A DNA stretch of 64,000 nucleotides, from positions 3,534,001 through 3,598,000 of the forward strand of contig NZ_CP152474.1 in the NCBI RefSeq assembly GCF_039727615.1, read 5' to 3'. Below the pieces are notes generated by a model that saw only the letters and a program-made list of their open reading frames with translations, did not search any database and had not been told where the DNA came from. Shown piece by piece: positions 48,899-62,418 of this stretch (positions are counted from its first letter, which is position 1; each line of letters begins with the position of its first letter). This DNA is from Leclercia sp. S52. GTDB lineage: Bacteria; Pseudomonadota; Gammaproteobacteria; Enterobacterales; Enterobacteriaceae. A program made the translations under genes and the position numbers.

Positions 48899-50152
48899 TT
48901 ATGCGTAAACCGGGAAGCGCGCGCAGATATCCAGCACTTTGGCCTTCACGCGTTCGATAACGGCTTCGTCGTTGATGTTGTCCAGCACGTCACACATCCA
49001 GCCAGCCAGCTCTTTCACTTCCGCTTCTTTAAAGCCGCGGCGAGTCACAGCCGGAGAACCGATACGGATACCGGAGGTCACGAACGGGCTCTTCGGATCG
49101 TTTGGTACGCTGTTCTTGTTAACGGTGATGTTGGCGCGGCCCAGGGCAGCGTCAGCTTCTTTACCGGTCAGGTTTTTATCAACCAGATCCAGCAGGAACA
49201 GGTGGTTTTCAGTGCCGCCGGAGACCACTTTGTAGCCACGGTTCAGGAACACTTCCACCATCGCTTTAGCGTTCTTAGCAACCTGCTGCTGGTAAACCTT
49301 GAACTCAGGCTCCATCGCTTCTTTCAGCGCCACGGCTTTCGCCGCGATCACGTGCATCAGCGGGCCGCCCTGCGCGCTTGGGAATACCGCAGAGTTCAGT
49401 TTTTTATACAGATCGTCGTCGCCGCCCTTCGCCAGGATCAGGCCACCGCGTGGACCTGCCAGGGTTTTGTGAGTCGTGGTGGTGACCACGTGGGCGTGTG
49501 GAACCGGGTTCGGGTAAACGCCTGCGGCGATCAGACCGGCAACGTGCGCCATGTCGACGAACAGGTAAGCACCGATGCTGTCGGCGATTTCACGCATTTT
49601 TGCCCAGTCAACCACGCCGGAGTAAGCAGAGAAGCCACCGATGATCATCTTCGGTTTGTGCTCTTTGGCCTGCTTCGCCATGTCTTCGTAGTCAATTTTA
49701 CCGGTCTCATCAATACCGTAAGGGATGATGTTGTACAGTTTGCCGGAGAAGTTAACCGGGGAGCCGTGAGTCAGGTGACCGCCCTGCGCCAGGTTCATAC
49801 CCAGAACGGTGTCGCCCGGCTGCAGCAGCGCGGTGTAAACAGCGAAGTTAGCCTGAGAGCCGGAGTGCGGCTGCACGTTAGCGTAGTCTGCGCCAAACAG
49901 CTCTTTGGCACGGTCGATCGCCAGCTGCTCAACGATATCAACGTATTCGCAACCGCCGTAGTAGCGCTTGCCCGGGTAACCTTCAGCGTATTTGTTGGTC
50001 AGCTGAGAGCCCTGCGCCTGCATCACGCGCGGGCTGGTGTAGTTTTCGGAGGCGATCAGTTCGATGTGCTCTTCCTGACGTACTTTTTCCTGCTCCATAG
50101 CCTGCCACAGTTCGGCATCATAATCGGCAATGTTCATTTCACGCTTTAACAT
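48899..50152 (-). CDS. glyA: Serine hydroxymethyltransferase
   Basis: PLP enzyme converting serine plus tetrahydrofolate to glycine plus methylene-tetrahydrofolate. The PLP lysine is in [14 protein letters not shown] near residue 229. 417 aa from the start at 50152, as in E. coli; the loop after AVFP reads [14 protein letters not shown] where E. coli has [15 protein letters not shown] PurR box lies upstream, consistent with purine control. Confidence 0.98.
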   Translation of the reverse strand: MLKREMNIADYDAELWQAMEQEKVRQEEHIELIASENYTSPRVMQAQGSQLTNKYAEGYPGKRYYGGCEYVDIVEQLAIDRAKELFGADYANVQPHSGSQANFAVYTALLQPGDTVLGMNLAQGGHLTHGSPVNFSGKLYNIIPYGIDETGKIDYEDMAKQAKEHKPKMIIGGFSAYSGVVDWAKMREIADSIGAYLFVDMAHVAGLIAAGVYPNPVPHAHVVTTTTHKTLAGPRGGLILAKGGDDDLYKKLNSAVFPSAQGGPLMHVIAAKAVALKEAMEPEFKVYQQQVAKNAKAMVEVFLNRGYKVVSGGTENHLFLLDLVDKNLTGKEADAALGRANITVNKNSVPNDPKSPFVTSGIRIGSPAVTRRGFKEAEVKELAGWMCDVLDNINDEAVIERVKAKVLDICARFPVYA

Positions 50153-50270
50153 CCGCATCTCCTGACTCAGCTAACAAGTAAATTTTTGCCTGAAAAAGGC
50201 GGTCCAGTTGGACGACGGGCAACAGTATAACTGATTAGCAGAGTGATAACAGGTCTTGACAAACGATTTT

Positions 50271-50286
50271 ACGCAAACGTTTACCT
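50271..50286 (-). promoter_or_regulatory. PurR operator of glyA
   Basis: ACGCAAACGTTTACCT on the plus strand matches the PurR consensus ACGCAAACGTTTGCGT at 13 of 16 positions. It lies about 120 bp before glyA, in the 305-bp glyA-hmp gap that also holds the NsrR site. Confidence 0.75.
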
Positions 50287-50408
50287 ACCCGCCACGCAAG
50301 GGTTTGAGCAATAACGCACTCACCGGGTAAAACGGATTTCTTTTCAGGTTTGTGATGCAGTTAATTCAAGTTGCAAAGAACCATTTACAAAGCAGGGTTA
50401 TTTTTTAT

Positions 50409-50431
50409 AAGATGCATATAAAATACATCAT
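50409..50431 (+). promoter_or_regulatory. NsrR operator of hmp
   Basis: AAGATGCATAT, one base, AAATACATCAT matches the 11-1-11 NsrR consensus. It ends 26 bp before the hmp ATG and explains nitric-oxide induction of hmp. Confidence 0.8.
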
Positions 50432-50457
50432 TAAAGTAACATTTGAAGGAAGCTGCT

Positions 50458-51648
50458 ATGTTAGACGCACAAACCATCGCGACCGTTAAATCCACTATTC
50501 CCCTGCTGGTTGAAACCGGCCCTAAACTCACCGCCCATTTTTACGATCGTATGTTCGCGCACAACCCGGAGCTCAAAGAGATTTTCAACATGAGCAACCA
50601 GCGCAACGGCGATCAGCGTGAAGCGTTATTCAACGCCATTGCCGCGTACGCCAGCAATATCGAGAACCTGCCGGCGCTGCTGCCAGCGGTGGAAAAAATC
50701 GCCCAGAAACATACCAGCTTCCAGATCAAACCCGAGCAGTACAACATTGTTGGCAGCCATCTGCTGGCGACCCTGGATGAGATGTTCAGCCCGGGCCAGG
50801 AAGTGCTGGACGCATGGGGCAAAGCCTACGGCGTGCTGGCTAACGTGTTTATCAACCGTGAAGCGCAGATCTACAGCGAAAACGCCAGCAAGAACGGCGG
50901 CTGGGAAGGCACCCGCGCCTTCCGTATTGTGGAAAAAACGCCGCGCAGTGCGCTTATCACCAGCTTTGAATTTGAGCCGGTCGACGGCCAGCCGGTTGCC
51001 GATTACCAGCCGGGCCAGTATCTGGGCGTGTGGCTGAAACCGGAAGGCTTCCCGCATCAGGAGATCCGCCAGTACTCCCTGACCCGCAAGCCAAACGGCA
51101 AAGGCTATCGCATTGCGGTGAAACGCGAGGAAGGCGGTCAGGTCTCAACCTGGCTGCATGACGAAGCCCGCGTCGGTGACGTGGTGCATCTGGCCGCGCC
51201 GGCGGGCGATTTCTTTATGGCGGTGGATGCCAATACCCCGGTGACGCTGATCTCCGCCGGTGTCGGCCAGACGCCAATGCTGGCGATGCTGGATACCCTG
51301 GCGAAATCGCAGCATAAAGCCCAGGTCAACTGGTTCCACGCCGCAGAGAATGGCGAAGTACATGCGTTTTCTGATGAAGTGAAATCCCTGGCTGCCGGGC
51401 TGCCGCACTTTACCGCCCATACCTGGTATCGCCTGCCGTCGGATGACGACCGTGCCGCAGCCCGCTTTGACAGCGAAGGCCTGATGGCGTTAAGCCAGCA
51501 TAAAGAGCAGTTCCACGCCCCGGAGATGCAGTTCTACGTTTGTGGCCCGGTAGCCTTTATGCAGTATGCCGCGGCGCAGCTGGTTGAGCTGGGCGTTAAC
51601 AAAGACAACATTCACTACGAATGCTTCGGCCCGCATAAGGTGCTGTAA
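50458..51648 (+). CDS. hmp: Nitric oxide dioxygenase (flavohemoglobin) Hmp
   Basis: Detoxifies NO to nitrate using O2 and NADH. The globin domain has the proximal haem His85 (QKHTSFQI), followed by the FAD-binding [10 protein letters not shown] and the NAD-binding [14 protein letters not shown] and YVCGPVAFM motifs. 396 aa, as in E. coli, from ATG 50458 with GAAGGA upstream. An NsrR site precedes it and an intrinsic terminator follows. Confidence 0.98.
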   Translation: MLDAQTIATVKSTIPLLVETGPKLTAHFYDRMFAHNPELKEIFNMSNQRNGDQREALFNAIAAYASNIENLPALLPAVEKIAQKHTSFQIKPEQYNIVGSHLLATLDEMFSPGQEVLDAWGKAYGVLANVFINREAQIYSENASKNGGWEGTRAFRIVEKTPRSALITSFEFEPVDGQPVADYQPGQYLGVWLKPEGFPHQEIRQYSLTRKPNGKGYRIAVKREEGGQVSTWLHDEARVGDVVHLAAPAGDFFMAVDANTPVTLISAGVGQTPMLAMLDTLAKSQHKAQVNWFHAAENGEVHAFSDEVKSLAAGLPHFTAHTWYRLPSDDDRAAARFDSEGLMALSQHKEQFHAPEMQFYVCGPVAFMQYAAAQLVELGVNKDNIHYECFGPHKVL

Positions 51649-51651
51649 TGC

Positions 51652-51681
51652 AAAAAAGCCCCTCTCACGAGGGGCTTTTTT
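51652..51681 (+). terminator. Intrinsic terminator of hmp
   Basis: AAAAAAGCCCCTC/GAGGGGCTTTTTT arms around a TCAC loop, directly after the hmp stop. Confidence 0.95.
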
Positions 51682-51682
51682 T

Positions 51683-51720
51683 CGCCGGGTGGCGGCTGCG
51701 CCTTACCCGGCCTACAAAAC
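51683..51720. repeat. REP element between hmp and glnB
   Basis: CGCCGGGTGGCGGCTGCGCC followed by TTACCCGGCCTACAAAAC: a single REP palindrome in a convergent gap. Confidence 0.8.
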
Positions 51721-51731
51721 CGTTAGCAATG

Positions 51732-52124
<393 letters not shown>

Positions 52125-52149
52125 TCATATTCAGGCGGAATTTAGCGCA

Positions 52150-53488
52150 TCACTCTTTAAAATCGTTTGCTTCCAGCTCGTGGCGCGACAGCAGCTTATA
52201 AAACTCGGTGCGGTTACGTCCGGCCATTCGCGCGGCGTGGGTAACGTTGCCTTTGGTGATCTGCAGTAACTTACGCAGGTAGTTAAGCTCAAACTGGTTG
52301 CGGGCCTCGACGAAGGTCGGCAAGGCGGTGTTCTCTCCCTCCAGCGCCTGCTCCACCAGCGCATCGCTGATCACCGGCGAGGAGGTGAGCGCCACGCACT
52401 GCTCAATCACGTTCACCAGCTGACGCACGTTACCGGGCCAGCTGGCGGTCATCAGCCGCTTCATGGCGTCGGTGGAGAAGGCCCGCACAAAGGGCTTATG
52501 CCGCTCGGCGGACTGGCGCAACAGCTGGGTGGCCAGCAGCGGAATATCTTCTGCCCGCTCCGCCAGCGCCGGGATCTTCAGGTTGACGACGTTGAGACGA
52601 TAGAAGAGGTCTTCACGGAACTCGTTGCGCGCCATCGCCTTGGGCAGATCCCGGTGGGTGGCGGAGATAATGCGCACGTTGATGTCGATATCGCGGTTGC
52701 TGCCGAGCGGCCTGACCTTGCGCTCCTGCAGCACGCGCAGCAGTTTGACCTGCAGGGGGGCCGGCATATCGCCAATTTCATCGAGGAATAAGGTCCCGCC
52801 TTCAGCGGCCTGGAACAGCCCTTCCCGGCTGCTGACCGCCCCGGTAAAGGCCCCGCGCGCGTGACCAAACAGCTCCGATTCCAGCAGCTGCTCGGGCAGC
52901 GCCCCGCAGTTGATGGCGATAAAGGCGTTTTTGCCGCGCGGGCTGGCGTTGTGGATCGCCTGGGCGAGGATCTCCTTCCCGGTGCCGCTCTGGCCGTTAA
53001 TCAGCACGCTGACATCGGACTGCGCCACCATCCGCGCCTGCTCCAGCAGTCGCAGCATAATCGGGCTGCGGGTGACAATCGTCTCCCGCCAGGTCTCATC
53101 CCCGGACGGCGCGGCGTGCTCCAGCGCATCGTCAATCGCTTTATAGAGCGCGTCTTTGTCCACCGGCTTGGTGAGGAAGCTGAAGACCCCCCTGCTGGGT
53201 GGCCGCCACGGCATCGGGAATCGAACCGTGAGCGGTAAGGATAATGACCGGCATGCCGGGCTGCAGCTTCTGGATCTCAGTGAACAGCTGCATGCCGTCC
53301 ATTTCATCCATCCGCAGGTCGCTGATGACCAGATCGATCTTCTCGCGTCCCAGCACCTTCAGCCCTTCCTGACCGCTCTCGGCGGTCACCACGCTGAAGC
53401 CCTCGCTCACCAGACGCATACCCAGCAGCTTCAGCAAGCCGGGGTCATCATCCACCAGCAAAAGATGTGCAGGTTTTCGGCTTGTCAT
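52150..53488 (-). CDS. glrR: Two-component response regulator GlrR, sigma54 activator (one frameshift)
   Basis: NtrC-type activator that drives sigma54 transcription of glmY. The receiver domain has VDDDPGLLKLL with the phosphorylated Asp in LVISDLRMDEMDG near 56 (frame from 53488). The AAA+ domain has Walker A GQSGTGKEILAQAI and the GAFTGAV motif that contacts sigma54, then a Fis-type HTH. A C6 run at 53187-53192 splits the gene; with five C the join reads TQQGVFSFLTKPVDK, giving 445 aa (444 in E. coli). It overlaps qseG by ATGA. Its binding sites are at 56037-56150. Confidence 0.95.
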
Positions 53489-54222
53489 GGCTTTACGTCC
53501 TCTTGTTTCGGGGTATCGCTGTCCGGCACCGTCGCGTCGCCATCGGCGGCTTTCGGCGCATCCGGCAGATAGTTACTGACCGGCTTGCGGGTGGAGAGCT
53601 GCCGTTCAATATCGGTCAGGTTTTCCAGCTTCCGGGTGGTGGTATCCAGCTGCGTGCGTAAATATTGCTGCTGCTGGCGCAGGGTATCCAGCTCACCGTC
53701 GGTCGTCTGCTGTAACTTGCCGTAGCGGGAGCGCTCCTCCGCCAGCTGCAGCTGCAGTACCTGCCCGTGTCGCCAGAGCTGATACAGCGGGCGCACCTGG
53801 GCCGGGATTTGCGGGCTCAGCGCATCCAGCCGGGTGGTCAACTCTCGCCGCTCCACCGGGTTAATTTTGGCATTCGCCAGCAGGAGTCCGCGTTTAAAGC
53901 TCTCCTGCCAGGTGTCATCGGTCCAGCCCCGCGCCTCTGCGCGCGCGGCCGCGGGTGAGAGACGATCCGCGCAGTCCATGCCGCGCAGCCAGAAAAGCGG
54001 GTTGCTGTCGGTCTCCTGACCGTGAAGCTGCCAGATATTATTGCAGTCCGTAGAGAGGAAGTCCGCCAGCTGATGTTCAGGCAATTTTTCATCCTGCTTG
54101 TCGCTAATCGTTGGAGCGGGTGCGTGGGTGACGCAGCCGGCCAGCAGCAGGCAGGGAAGACTCAGGCGGATAAAGTGGCCGGAAAATACCGCGTTAATGG
54201 CGCGGGAAAAGACGTGTGACAT
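53485..54222 (-). CDS. qseG: Two-component system outer-membrane lipoprotein QseG (GlrG)
   Basis: Lipoprotein encoded between glrK and glrR. The signal peptide ends in lipobox LLAGC, and the mature part has FWLRGMDCADRLS, AQVRPLYQLW and a coiled-coil helix LQQTTDGELDTLRQQQ. It aligns with E. coli QseG (237 aa); the start at 54222 is the best alignment, though ATG at 54243 overlaps the glrK stop as ATGA and could be the real coupled start. In pathogens QseG links the kinase to type III secretion. Confidence 0.92.
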   Translation of the reverse strand: MSHVFSRAINAVFSGHFIRLSLPCLLLAGCVTHAPAPTISDKQDEKLPEHQLADFLSTDCNNIWQLHGQETDSNPLFWLRGMDCADRLSPAAARAEARGWTDDTWQESFKRGLLLANAKINPVERRELTTRLDALSPQIPAQVRPLYQLWRHGQVLQLQLAEERSRYGKLQQTTDGELDTLRQQQQYLRTQLDTTTRKLENLTDIERQLSTRKPVSNYLPDAPKAADGDATVPDSDTPKQEDVKP

Positions 54223-54239
54223 ACTCACCAGACTTAGAT

Positions 54240-55675
54240 TCATTTCAGTGATTTTTCCGACTCAAGCGGCAGTTCGATGCGAAAACAGACATCGGTACGG
54301 TCGTCATTGACAAGATTAAGCTCTCCCTGCATACGACGAATGCAGTCGCGGGCGATGCTCAGCCCCAGACCGCTTCCCTTAACCGCCCCTTTGCGTTGAT
54401 GGCTCCCCCTGGAAAAAGGGTTCGAAGATCATCGTTTTTTCATCGTCGGGGATCGGGTTTCCGGTGTTGGCGACATCGATACAGACTCGCGAGCCGCGCG
54501 TAAAACTGCGAACATAAATGGTACCGGATTCAATGCCATAGTGCACCGCGTTGGAATAAAGATTATCCAGCACGCTCATCAGCAGCATGGGTTCAGCTAA
54601 ACAGGCGGGCGTCGAAAGTGCCAGTTCAGTATGCATCATTTTAGCCCGTGCAGGCAGGCTATGGGCGGAGAGCACCATTTCCACCAGCGGGGCCAGCTCG
54701 ACGCGCTCCAGCTCGGGAATGCCGTCGGCCAGCTTGCGGTTGTAGTCGAGCAGTTGCTCAATCAGTTTTTGCAGATTGCGGCTGCTGGCATCGAGGATCT
54801 CCACAATCTCTCCCTGCTCCGGCGTCAGCGGCCCGGCGACCTCGTCGGCCAGCAGTTCGGTCCCCTCGCGCATGCTGGCGAGCGGGGTTTTCAGTTCGTG
54901 GGAGATATGGCGTAGAAACTGGTGGCGCTGGGATTCGAGCCACGCCAGCCGCTCAGAGAGCCAGATGATGCGTTGCCCGACCGAGCGCAACTCGCGCGGG
55001 CCGGTAAAGACCACGGTATTGCCCAGCGAGCGCCCCTCCCCCCAGCCGGTTGATCATCCGCTCAATGCCCTTTACCGGGCCGATAATCATGCGGGTGAAG
55101 AGGAGAACTAAGACCAGGCTGACCAGAAACAGCACCAGCGCCTGCCAGCCGAAGAACTGGCCGCGCTCGGCAATCTCCTGCTGGAGCTGCTGCCCGCGGG
55201 AGAAGATCACTGCCCGGGTTGCCTGCACCATCTCGGTATTGGCGTTGGCAAAAGCCTCCAGCCGCATGGCAGACATCGCATCGGGGCCGCTGTTAAGGCA
55301 CTGGAGCTGTGCCAGCGCGTTGATATCCTGGCGTAAGGCCTGATAGAGCTTATCGTCCGGCAGCACGCCGGCATGGGCATCGAGCATTTCGCTGTAGCGC
55401 TTACGCTGATTCTGATACACCCGCGCCAGGGTTCTGTCGTCGAGCACGCAATACTGCCGGTAGCTGCGCTCCATCTCCAGGGCGGCATTGGTCATCGCCT
55501 CGCTGCGGCGGGCATCAATCAGGGTGGTACGGTTGGTGAGCGCCGCCTGGGCGCTGAGGGCGTTCAGGCTCTGCCATGCCTGCCATGCCAGGACCAGCAG
55601 AGGCAGCAGGATCAGCAGGAATGCCATCATGACTAACTGTCGCAAGGAGCGAGGAAAAACAGGCCAGCGTTTCAA
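54240..55675 (-). CDS. glrK: Sensor histidine kinase GlrK (QseE) (two frameshifts)
   Basis: Membrane kinase that phosphorylates GlrR. Two TM helices flank a periplasmic sensor (about residues 14-33 and 170-190), followed by HAMP, the phospho-acceptor His in HISHELKTPLASMREG and ATP-binding N box DNLYSNAVHYG. A C6 run at 55038-55043 and a C5 run at 54405-54409 each add one base. Correction gives RLGEGRSLGNTVVFTGPREL, then FFQGSHQRKGAVKGSGLGLS with the G box, and a 477-aa protein (475 in E. coli) whose stop overlaps qseG as ATGA. Downstream of the glmY sRNA. Confidence 0.95.
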
Positions 55676-55734
55676 CGCATTACTCTCTGTTACGAGGGGG
55701 TAAGAGGATGCTAGCTGGACAACCCTTCAGATAC

Positions 55735-55920
55735 AACAAAGCCGGGTTAAAAACCCGGCTTTGTTATGGAATGAGGCGGTGCCTAACTCGACGTTTCGCC
55801 CTGGGTCTGATAAAGCAGCGCTATGATCAGTAGTTGGACGGCAGGCACCTTTTTGTGCGTCATTCGAAGTTTATGTAGCGCGTCCCGAAGGGGCTGACAT
55901 AAGAGGGTGAATGAGCCACT
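55735..55920 (-). ncRNA. glmY: Small RNA GlmY
   Basis: The minus-strand sequence from AGTGGCTCATTCACC at 55920 to the terminator at 55735-55765 matches E. coli GlmY over its whole length (about 184 nt), including the internal GGTGCCTGCC and CGAGTTAGGCACCGCC regions. The terminator is AACAAAGCCGGG.../CCCGGCTTTGTT. GlmY sequesters the adaptor RapZ, so sparing GlmZ and raising GlmS synthesis when glucosamine-6-phosphate is low. Confidence 0.95.
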
Positions 55921-55931
55921 GGTTATTATTA

Positions 55932-55947
55932 TGCAACAGATGTGCCA
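55932..55947 (-). promoter_or_regulatory. Sigma54 promoter of glmY
   Basis: TGGCAC-N5-TTGCA on the minus strand, a perfect -24/-12 match, placed 12 nt before the GlmY 5' end. TATAATA-like AT-rich DNA overlaps it, allowing the sigma70 promoter known in E. coli. Confidence 0.88.
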
Positions 55948-56036
55948 TATTGCAAATAAAAATATTAAATTGTTAATTTATATAAGGTTTTATAGGGATT
56001 TACTGCAGGTGCGGAAAGGATGATTTGCAGGCTATC

Positions 56037-56054
56037 TGTCGCTTATTAGCAACA
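56037..56054. promoter_or_regulatory. GlrR site, proximal (near-match)
   Basis: TGTC-N10-AACA, one base from the TGTC-N10-GACA GlrR consensus, about 120 bp upstream of the glmY start. Confidence 0.6.
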
Positions 56055-56099
56055 CCCTTACAGGGTTATTATCGGCTCTATAAATATCAATAAGTTAAA

Positions 56100-56117
56100 T
56101 GTCGCCAATTGACGACA
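56100..56117. promoter_or_regulatory. GlrR site, central
   Basis: TGTC-N10-GACA, exact consensus, about 180 bp upstream of the glmY start. Confidence 0.8.
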
Positions 56118-56132
56118 TCAATATGTGAGGGT

Positions 56133-56150
56133 TGTCGCACATTTGCGACA
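56133..56150. promoter_or_regulatory. GlrR site, distal
   Basis: TGTC-N10-GACA, exact consensus (TGTCGCACATTTGCGACA), about 215 bp upstream of the glmY start. The three sites are the enhancer array through which GlrR loops to the sigma54 promoter. Confidence 0.8.
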
Positions 56151-56160
56151 CCAGAGAAAT

Positions 56161-56239
56161 GCCGAGCGGCACTGCGTTTGCCCGGCCTACAAAACTCAAC
56201 CGGCCTTTGTAGGCCCGGTAAGCGAAGCGCCACCGGGCA
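56161..56239. repeat. BIME/REP element downstream of purL
   Basis: GCCCGGCCTACAAAA and TTTGTAGGCCCGG halves with GCGAAGCGCCACCGGGC. It lies between the GlrR sites and the purL stop. Confidence 0.8.
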
Positions 56240-56252
56240 CAACAACGATCTC

Positions 56253-59200
56253 TTAACCCAACTGCTTACGCGCGTTGCGGAAGATGCGCATCCACGGGCT
56301 GTCCTCGCCCCAGTTCTCCGGGTGCCAGGAGTTGCTGACGGTGCGGAACACGCGCTCAGGGTGCGGCATCATCACCGTCACGCGACCGCTTTCGCTGGTC
56401 ACCGCGGTGATACCGTTGGCTGAGCCGTTCGGGTTCGCCGGGTAGGTCTGCGTGACTTTACCGAAGTTATCGACAAAGCGCAGCGCCACCAGGCCTTTGC
56501 TCTCCAGTTCCGCCAGATGCGCGGCATTACGCACTTCAACCTGACCTTCACCGTGAGACACGGCGATTGGCATCTGCGATCCCACCATCCCCTGCAGCAG
56601 CAGAGATGGGCTCTGGGTCACTTCTACCAGGCTGAAACGCGCTTCGAAGCGGTCGGACTGGTTACGCACAAAGCGCGGCCAGGCTTCGCTGCCCGGGATC
56701 AGCTCGCGCAGGTTCGACATCATCTGGCAGCCGTTACAGACGCCCAGGGCCAGGGTCTGCGGACGGTGGAAGAAGGTTTCGAACTCATCGCGGACGCGGT
56801 CGTTGAAGAGGATGGATTTCGCCCAGCCCTCGCCTGCCCCCAGCACGTCGCCGTAAGAGAAGCCGCCGCATGCCACCAGCGCCTGGAAATCGGCCAGACC
56901 GGTACGGCCTGCCAGCAGGTCGCTCATATGGACGTCGATGGCATCGAAGCCGGCACGGTGGAAGGCGGCCGCCATCTCGACGTGGGAGTTCACGCCCTGC
57001 TCACGCAGAACGGACACTTTCGGACGGGCGCTCTTCGCGATATACGGCGCGGCAATGTCTTCGTTGATGTCGAAGGACAGCTTGACGTTCAGACCCGGAT
57101 CCTGGTCGTTGGCTTTCGCCTCGTGTTCCTGATCGGCGCAGGCCGGGTTGTCGCGCAGACGCTGCATCTGCCAGGTGGTTTCAGCCCACCACATGCGCAG
57201 CGTGGAGCGGCTTTCGGCAAAGACGGCCTGACCGTTGGCCTCGATAACAAAGCGATCCCCGGTCACCGCTTTACCCAGATAATGTACGCAGTCGCCCAGA
57301 CCGTGCTGCGCCAGCAGCGCTTCCACCGCCTCGCGATCCGCTGCACGCACCTGAATTACCGCGCCCAGCTCTTCGTTGAACAGCGCCGCCAGACGATCGT
57401 CGCCCAGGCTGGCAATGTTGGCTTCCACGCCGCAGTGGCCGGTGAAGGCCATCTCGGCCAGGGTAACCAGCAGGCCGCCGTCGGAACGGTCGTGGTAGGC
57501 CAGCAGTTTGCGTTGAGCAATCAGCGCCTGAATAGCGTCGTAGAAGCCTTTCAGCTGCGCCACGTCGCGCACGTCTGCCGCCTTGTCACCCAGCTGGCGG
57601 TAAACCTGCGCCAGCGCGGTGGCCCCCAGCGCGTTATGACCTTTACCCAGGTCAATCAGCAGCAGGGCGTTGTCTTCAGTTGTAAGCTGTGGCGTGATGG
57701 TATGACGCACATCTTCCACACGGGCAAACGCGGTAATGACCAGCGACAGCGGCGAGGTCATCTCACGCTGCTCGCTGCCTTCCTGCCAGCGGGTTTTCAT
57801 CGACATAGAGTCTTTGCCCACCGGAATGGTCAGGCCCAGCGCCGGGCAGAGTTCTTCGCCCACCGCTTTCACCGCTTCGTACAGCCCGGCGTCTTCACCC
57901 GGGTGACCGGCTGCGGCCATCCAGTTCGCGGAGAGCTTGATGCGTTTGATGTCGCCAATCTGGGTAGCGGCGATGTTGGTCAGCGCTTCACCTACGGCCA
58001 GACGGGCAGAGGCGGCGAAGTCCAGCAGGGCAACCGGGGAGCGTTCGCCCAGCGCCATCGCTTCACCGTAGTAGCTGTCGAGGCTGGCAGTGGTCACCGC
58101 GCAGTTCGCCACCGGCACCTGCCACGGGCCAACCATCTGATCGCGGGCAACCATGCCGGTCACGGTACGGTCGCCGATGGTGACGAGGAAGGTTTTCTCC
58201 GCCACGGCCGGGAGATGCAGAACGCGGTTAACCGCCTCGGCAACGGTCACACCCTGCAGGTCAAGGGCTTTGCCGCTGGCTTTGCGGGTCTGTACGTCGC
58301 GGGTCATCTTCGGCGTTTTGCCCAGCAGCACGTCCAGCGGCAGGTCAATCGGCTGGTTGTCGAAGTGGGTATCGCTCAGGGAGAGATGCATCTCTTCGGT
58401 GGCTTCACCGATCACCGCGTACGGCGCGCGCTCGCGGCGGCACAGCTCATCAAACAGCGGCAGCTGATCCGGAGCAACGGCCAGCACGTAGCGCTCCTGA
58501 GATTCGTTACACCAGATCTCCAGCGGGCTCATGCCTGGCTCATCGCTCAGGATGTCGCGCAGGTTGAAGCGGCCGCCGCGGTTGCCGTCGCTTACCAGCT
58601 CCGGCATGGCGTTAGAGAGACCGCCCGCGCCCACGTCGTGGATAAACAGGATCGGATTGGCGTCGCCCAGCTGCCAGCAGCGGTCGATCACTTCCTGACA
58701 GCGGCGCTCCATCTCAGGGTTGTCGCGCTGTACGGAGGCGAAATCGAGATCCGCATCAGACTGACCGGAGGCCATTGAGGAGGCCGCCCCACCGCCCAGA
58801 CCGATGTTCATCGCCGGGCCGCCGAGGACGATCAGCTTCGCACCCACCACGATCTCGCCTTTCTGCACGTGATCGGCACGAATGTTGCCGATCCCGCCCG
58901 CCAGCATGATCGGTTTGTGGTAGCCGCGCAGCTCTTCGCCGTTGTGGCTCTCCACTTTCTCTTCATAGGTACGGAAGTAACCGTTCAGGGCCGGACGACC
59001 AAATTCGTTGTTAAAGGCCGCGCCGCCCAGCGGGCCGTCGGTCATGATGTCCAGCGCGGTAACAATACGTTCCGGCTTACCGAAATCTTCTTCCCACGGC
59101 TGTTCGAAGCCCGGGATACGCAGGTTGGAGACGGAGAAGCCCACCAGACCCGCTTTTGGCTTAGCGCCACGACCGGTTGCGCCTTCGTCACGGATTTCAC

Positions 59201-60141
59201 CGCCGGAGCCGGTTGCCGCACCCGGCCACGGCGAGATCGCCGTCGGGTGGTTATGGGTTTCGACTTTCATCAGGATATGCGCAGGCTCCTGGTGGAAGTC
59301 ATAGCGCCCTGCTTCGCGATCGGCGAAGAAGCGGCCCACCTCGGAACCCTCCATTACCGCGGCGTTGTCTTTATAGGCAGACAGCACGTGGTCAGGGGTT
59401 TTCTCCATGGTGTTTTTGATCATTTTGAACAGCGACTTCGGCTGCTGCTCGCCGTCGATAACCCAGTCGGCGTTAAAGATCTTGTGGCGGCAGTGCTCGG
59501 AGTTAGCCTGGGCGAACATATAGAGTTCGATGTCGTTCGGGTTGCGGTTCAGCTTAACGAACGCATCCTGCAGGTAGTCGATTTCATCTTCGGCCAGCGC
59601 CAGGCCCAGACGCAGGTTGGCGTCAATCAGCGCCTGACGGCCCTCACCCAGCAGGTCCACGCTCTGGACGGGGGCAGGCTGATGGTGAGAGAAGAGCTGC
59701 TGTGCGTCGTCCAGAGAGGCAAACACGCTCTCCATCATGCGATCGTGCAGTTCGGCTGCTACAACGGCCCATTGGGCGTCGGTCAGGGTAGAGGCTTCAA
59801 CGTAATACGCCACGCCGCGCTCCAGACGGTCAATCTGGCTCAGACCACAGTTGCGGGCGATGTCGGTTGCTTTAGAAGACCAGGGGGGAGATGGTGCCCG
59901 GACGAGGCGTAACCAGCAGAAGTTTACCGTTCGGGGTATGGCTGCTCAGGCTTGGGCCGTACTTCAGCAGGCGCTCAAGCCGGACCAAATCCTCTGCCGT
60001 TAAGGGAGCATTCAGGTCAGCAAAATGGACATACTCAGCGTAAATATTGCTTACCGGAAGGTCGGCCGCCTGAAAACGTGCCAGCAGTTTGTTGATACGG
60101 AAGGCAGACAGTGCAGGCGAACCACGCAGAATTTCCATCAT
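56253..60141 (-). CDS. purL: Phosphoribosylformylglycinamidine synthase (one frameshift)
   Basis: Purine-biosynthesis enzyme converting FGAR to FGAM with glutamine. Order: PurS-like N-terminus ([15 protein letters not shown]), the ATP-binding synthetase domain ([30 protein letters not shown], split here for length), and a C-terminal class I glutaminase with Cys in [10 protein letters not shown] and His/Glu in [11 protein letters not shown]6 run at 59883-59888 shifts the frame near residue 86; with five G it reads [14 protein letters not shown] and the protein is exactly 1295 aa, as in E. coli. A de novo purine gene broken in this way is a strong hint of assembly error. PurR box upstream at 60228. 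Confidence 0.97.
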
Positions 60142-60227
60142 AAGTCTCTCGTCTTCGAAGCGCCGGAGGCGCTTACAGTGTGCGCAAGGGGGAAAACGGG
60201 CGCCATTATAGTGGATCCTGAGCGCCG

Positions 60228-60243
60228 ACGAAACCGTTTGCGT
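60228..60243 (-). promoter_or_regulatory. PurR operator of purL
   Basis: ACGAAACCGTTTGCGT, a 14-of-16 match to the PurR consensus, 86 bp before the purL start. Confidence 0.82.
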
Positions 60244-60408
60244 CGTAATAAAATCGACGTTGCCATTTAACCATCGGTGTTGCCTTTCCCGCTAATAAGT
60301 TGCCAAGTGGCGTTACTTTGCGCAAAATGCCGCGAAATCTTTGGTAATACTTGTTTTTACTATGGCCAATACTAACCAGAACAATAGACAGCACATAGAA
60401 TCAACTTA

Positions 60409-62416
<2,008 letters not shown>

Positions 62417-62418
62417 AA

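Noticed and set aside
56517..58778. 753-codon plus-strand frame opposite purL
   Set aside because: Arg/His/Gln-rich shadow; the minus-strand PurL is unmistakable.
60206..60394. 62-codon minus-strand frame between purL and mltF
   Set aside because: Covers the PurR operator and promoter of purL; no homology and no ribosome site.
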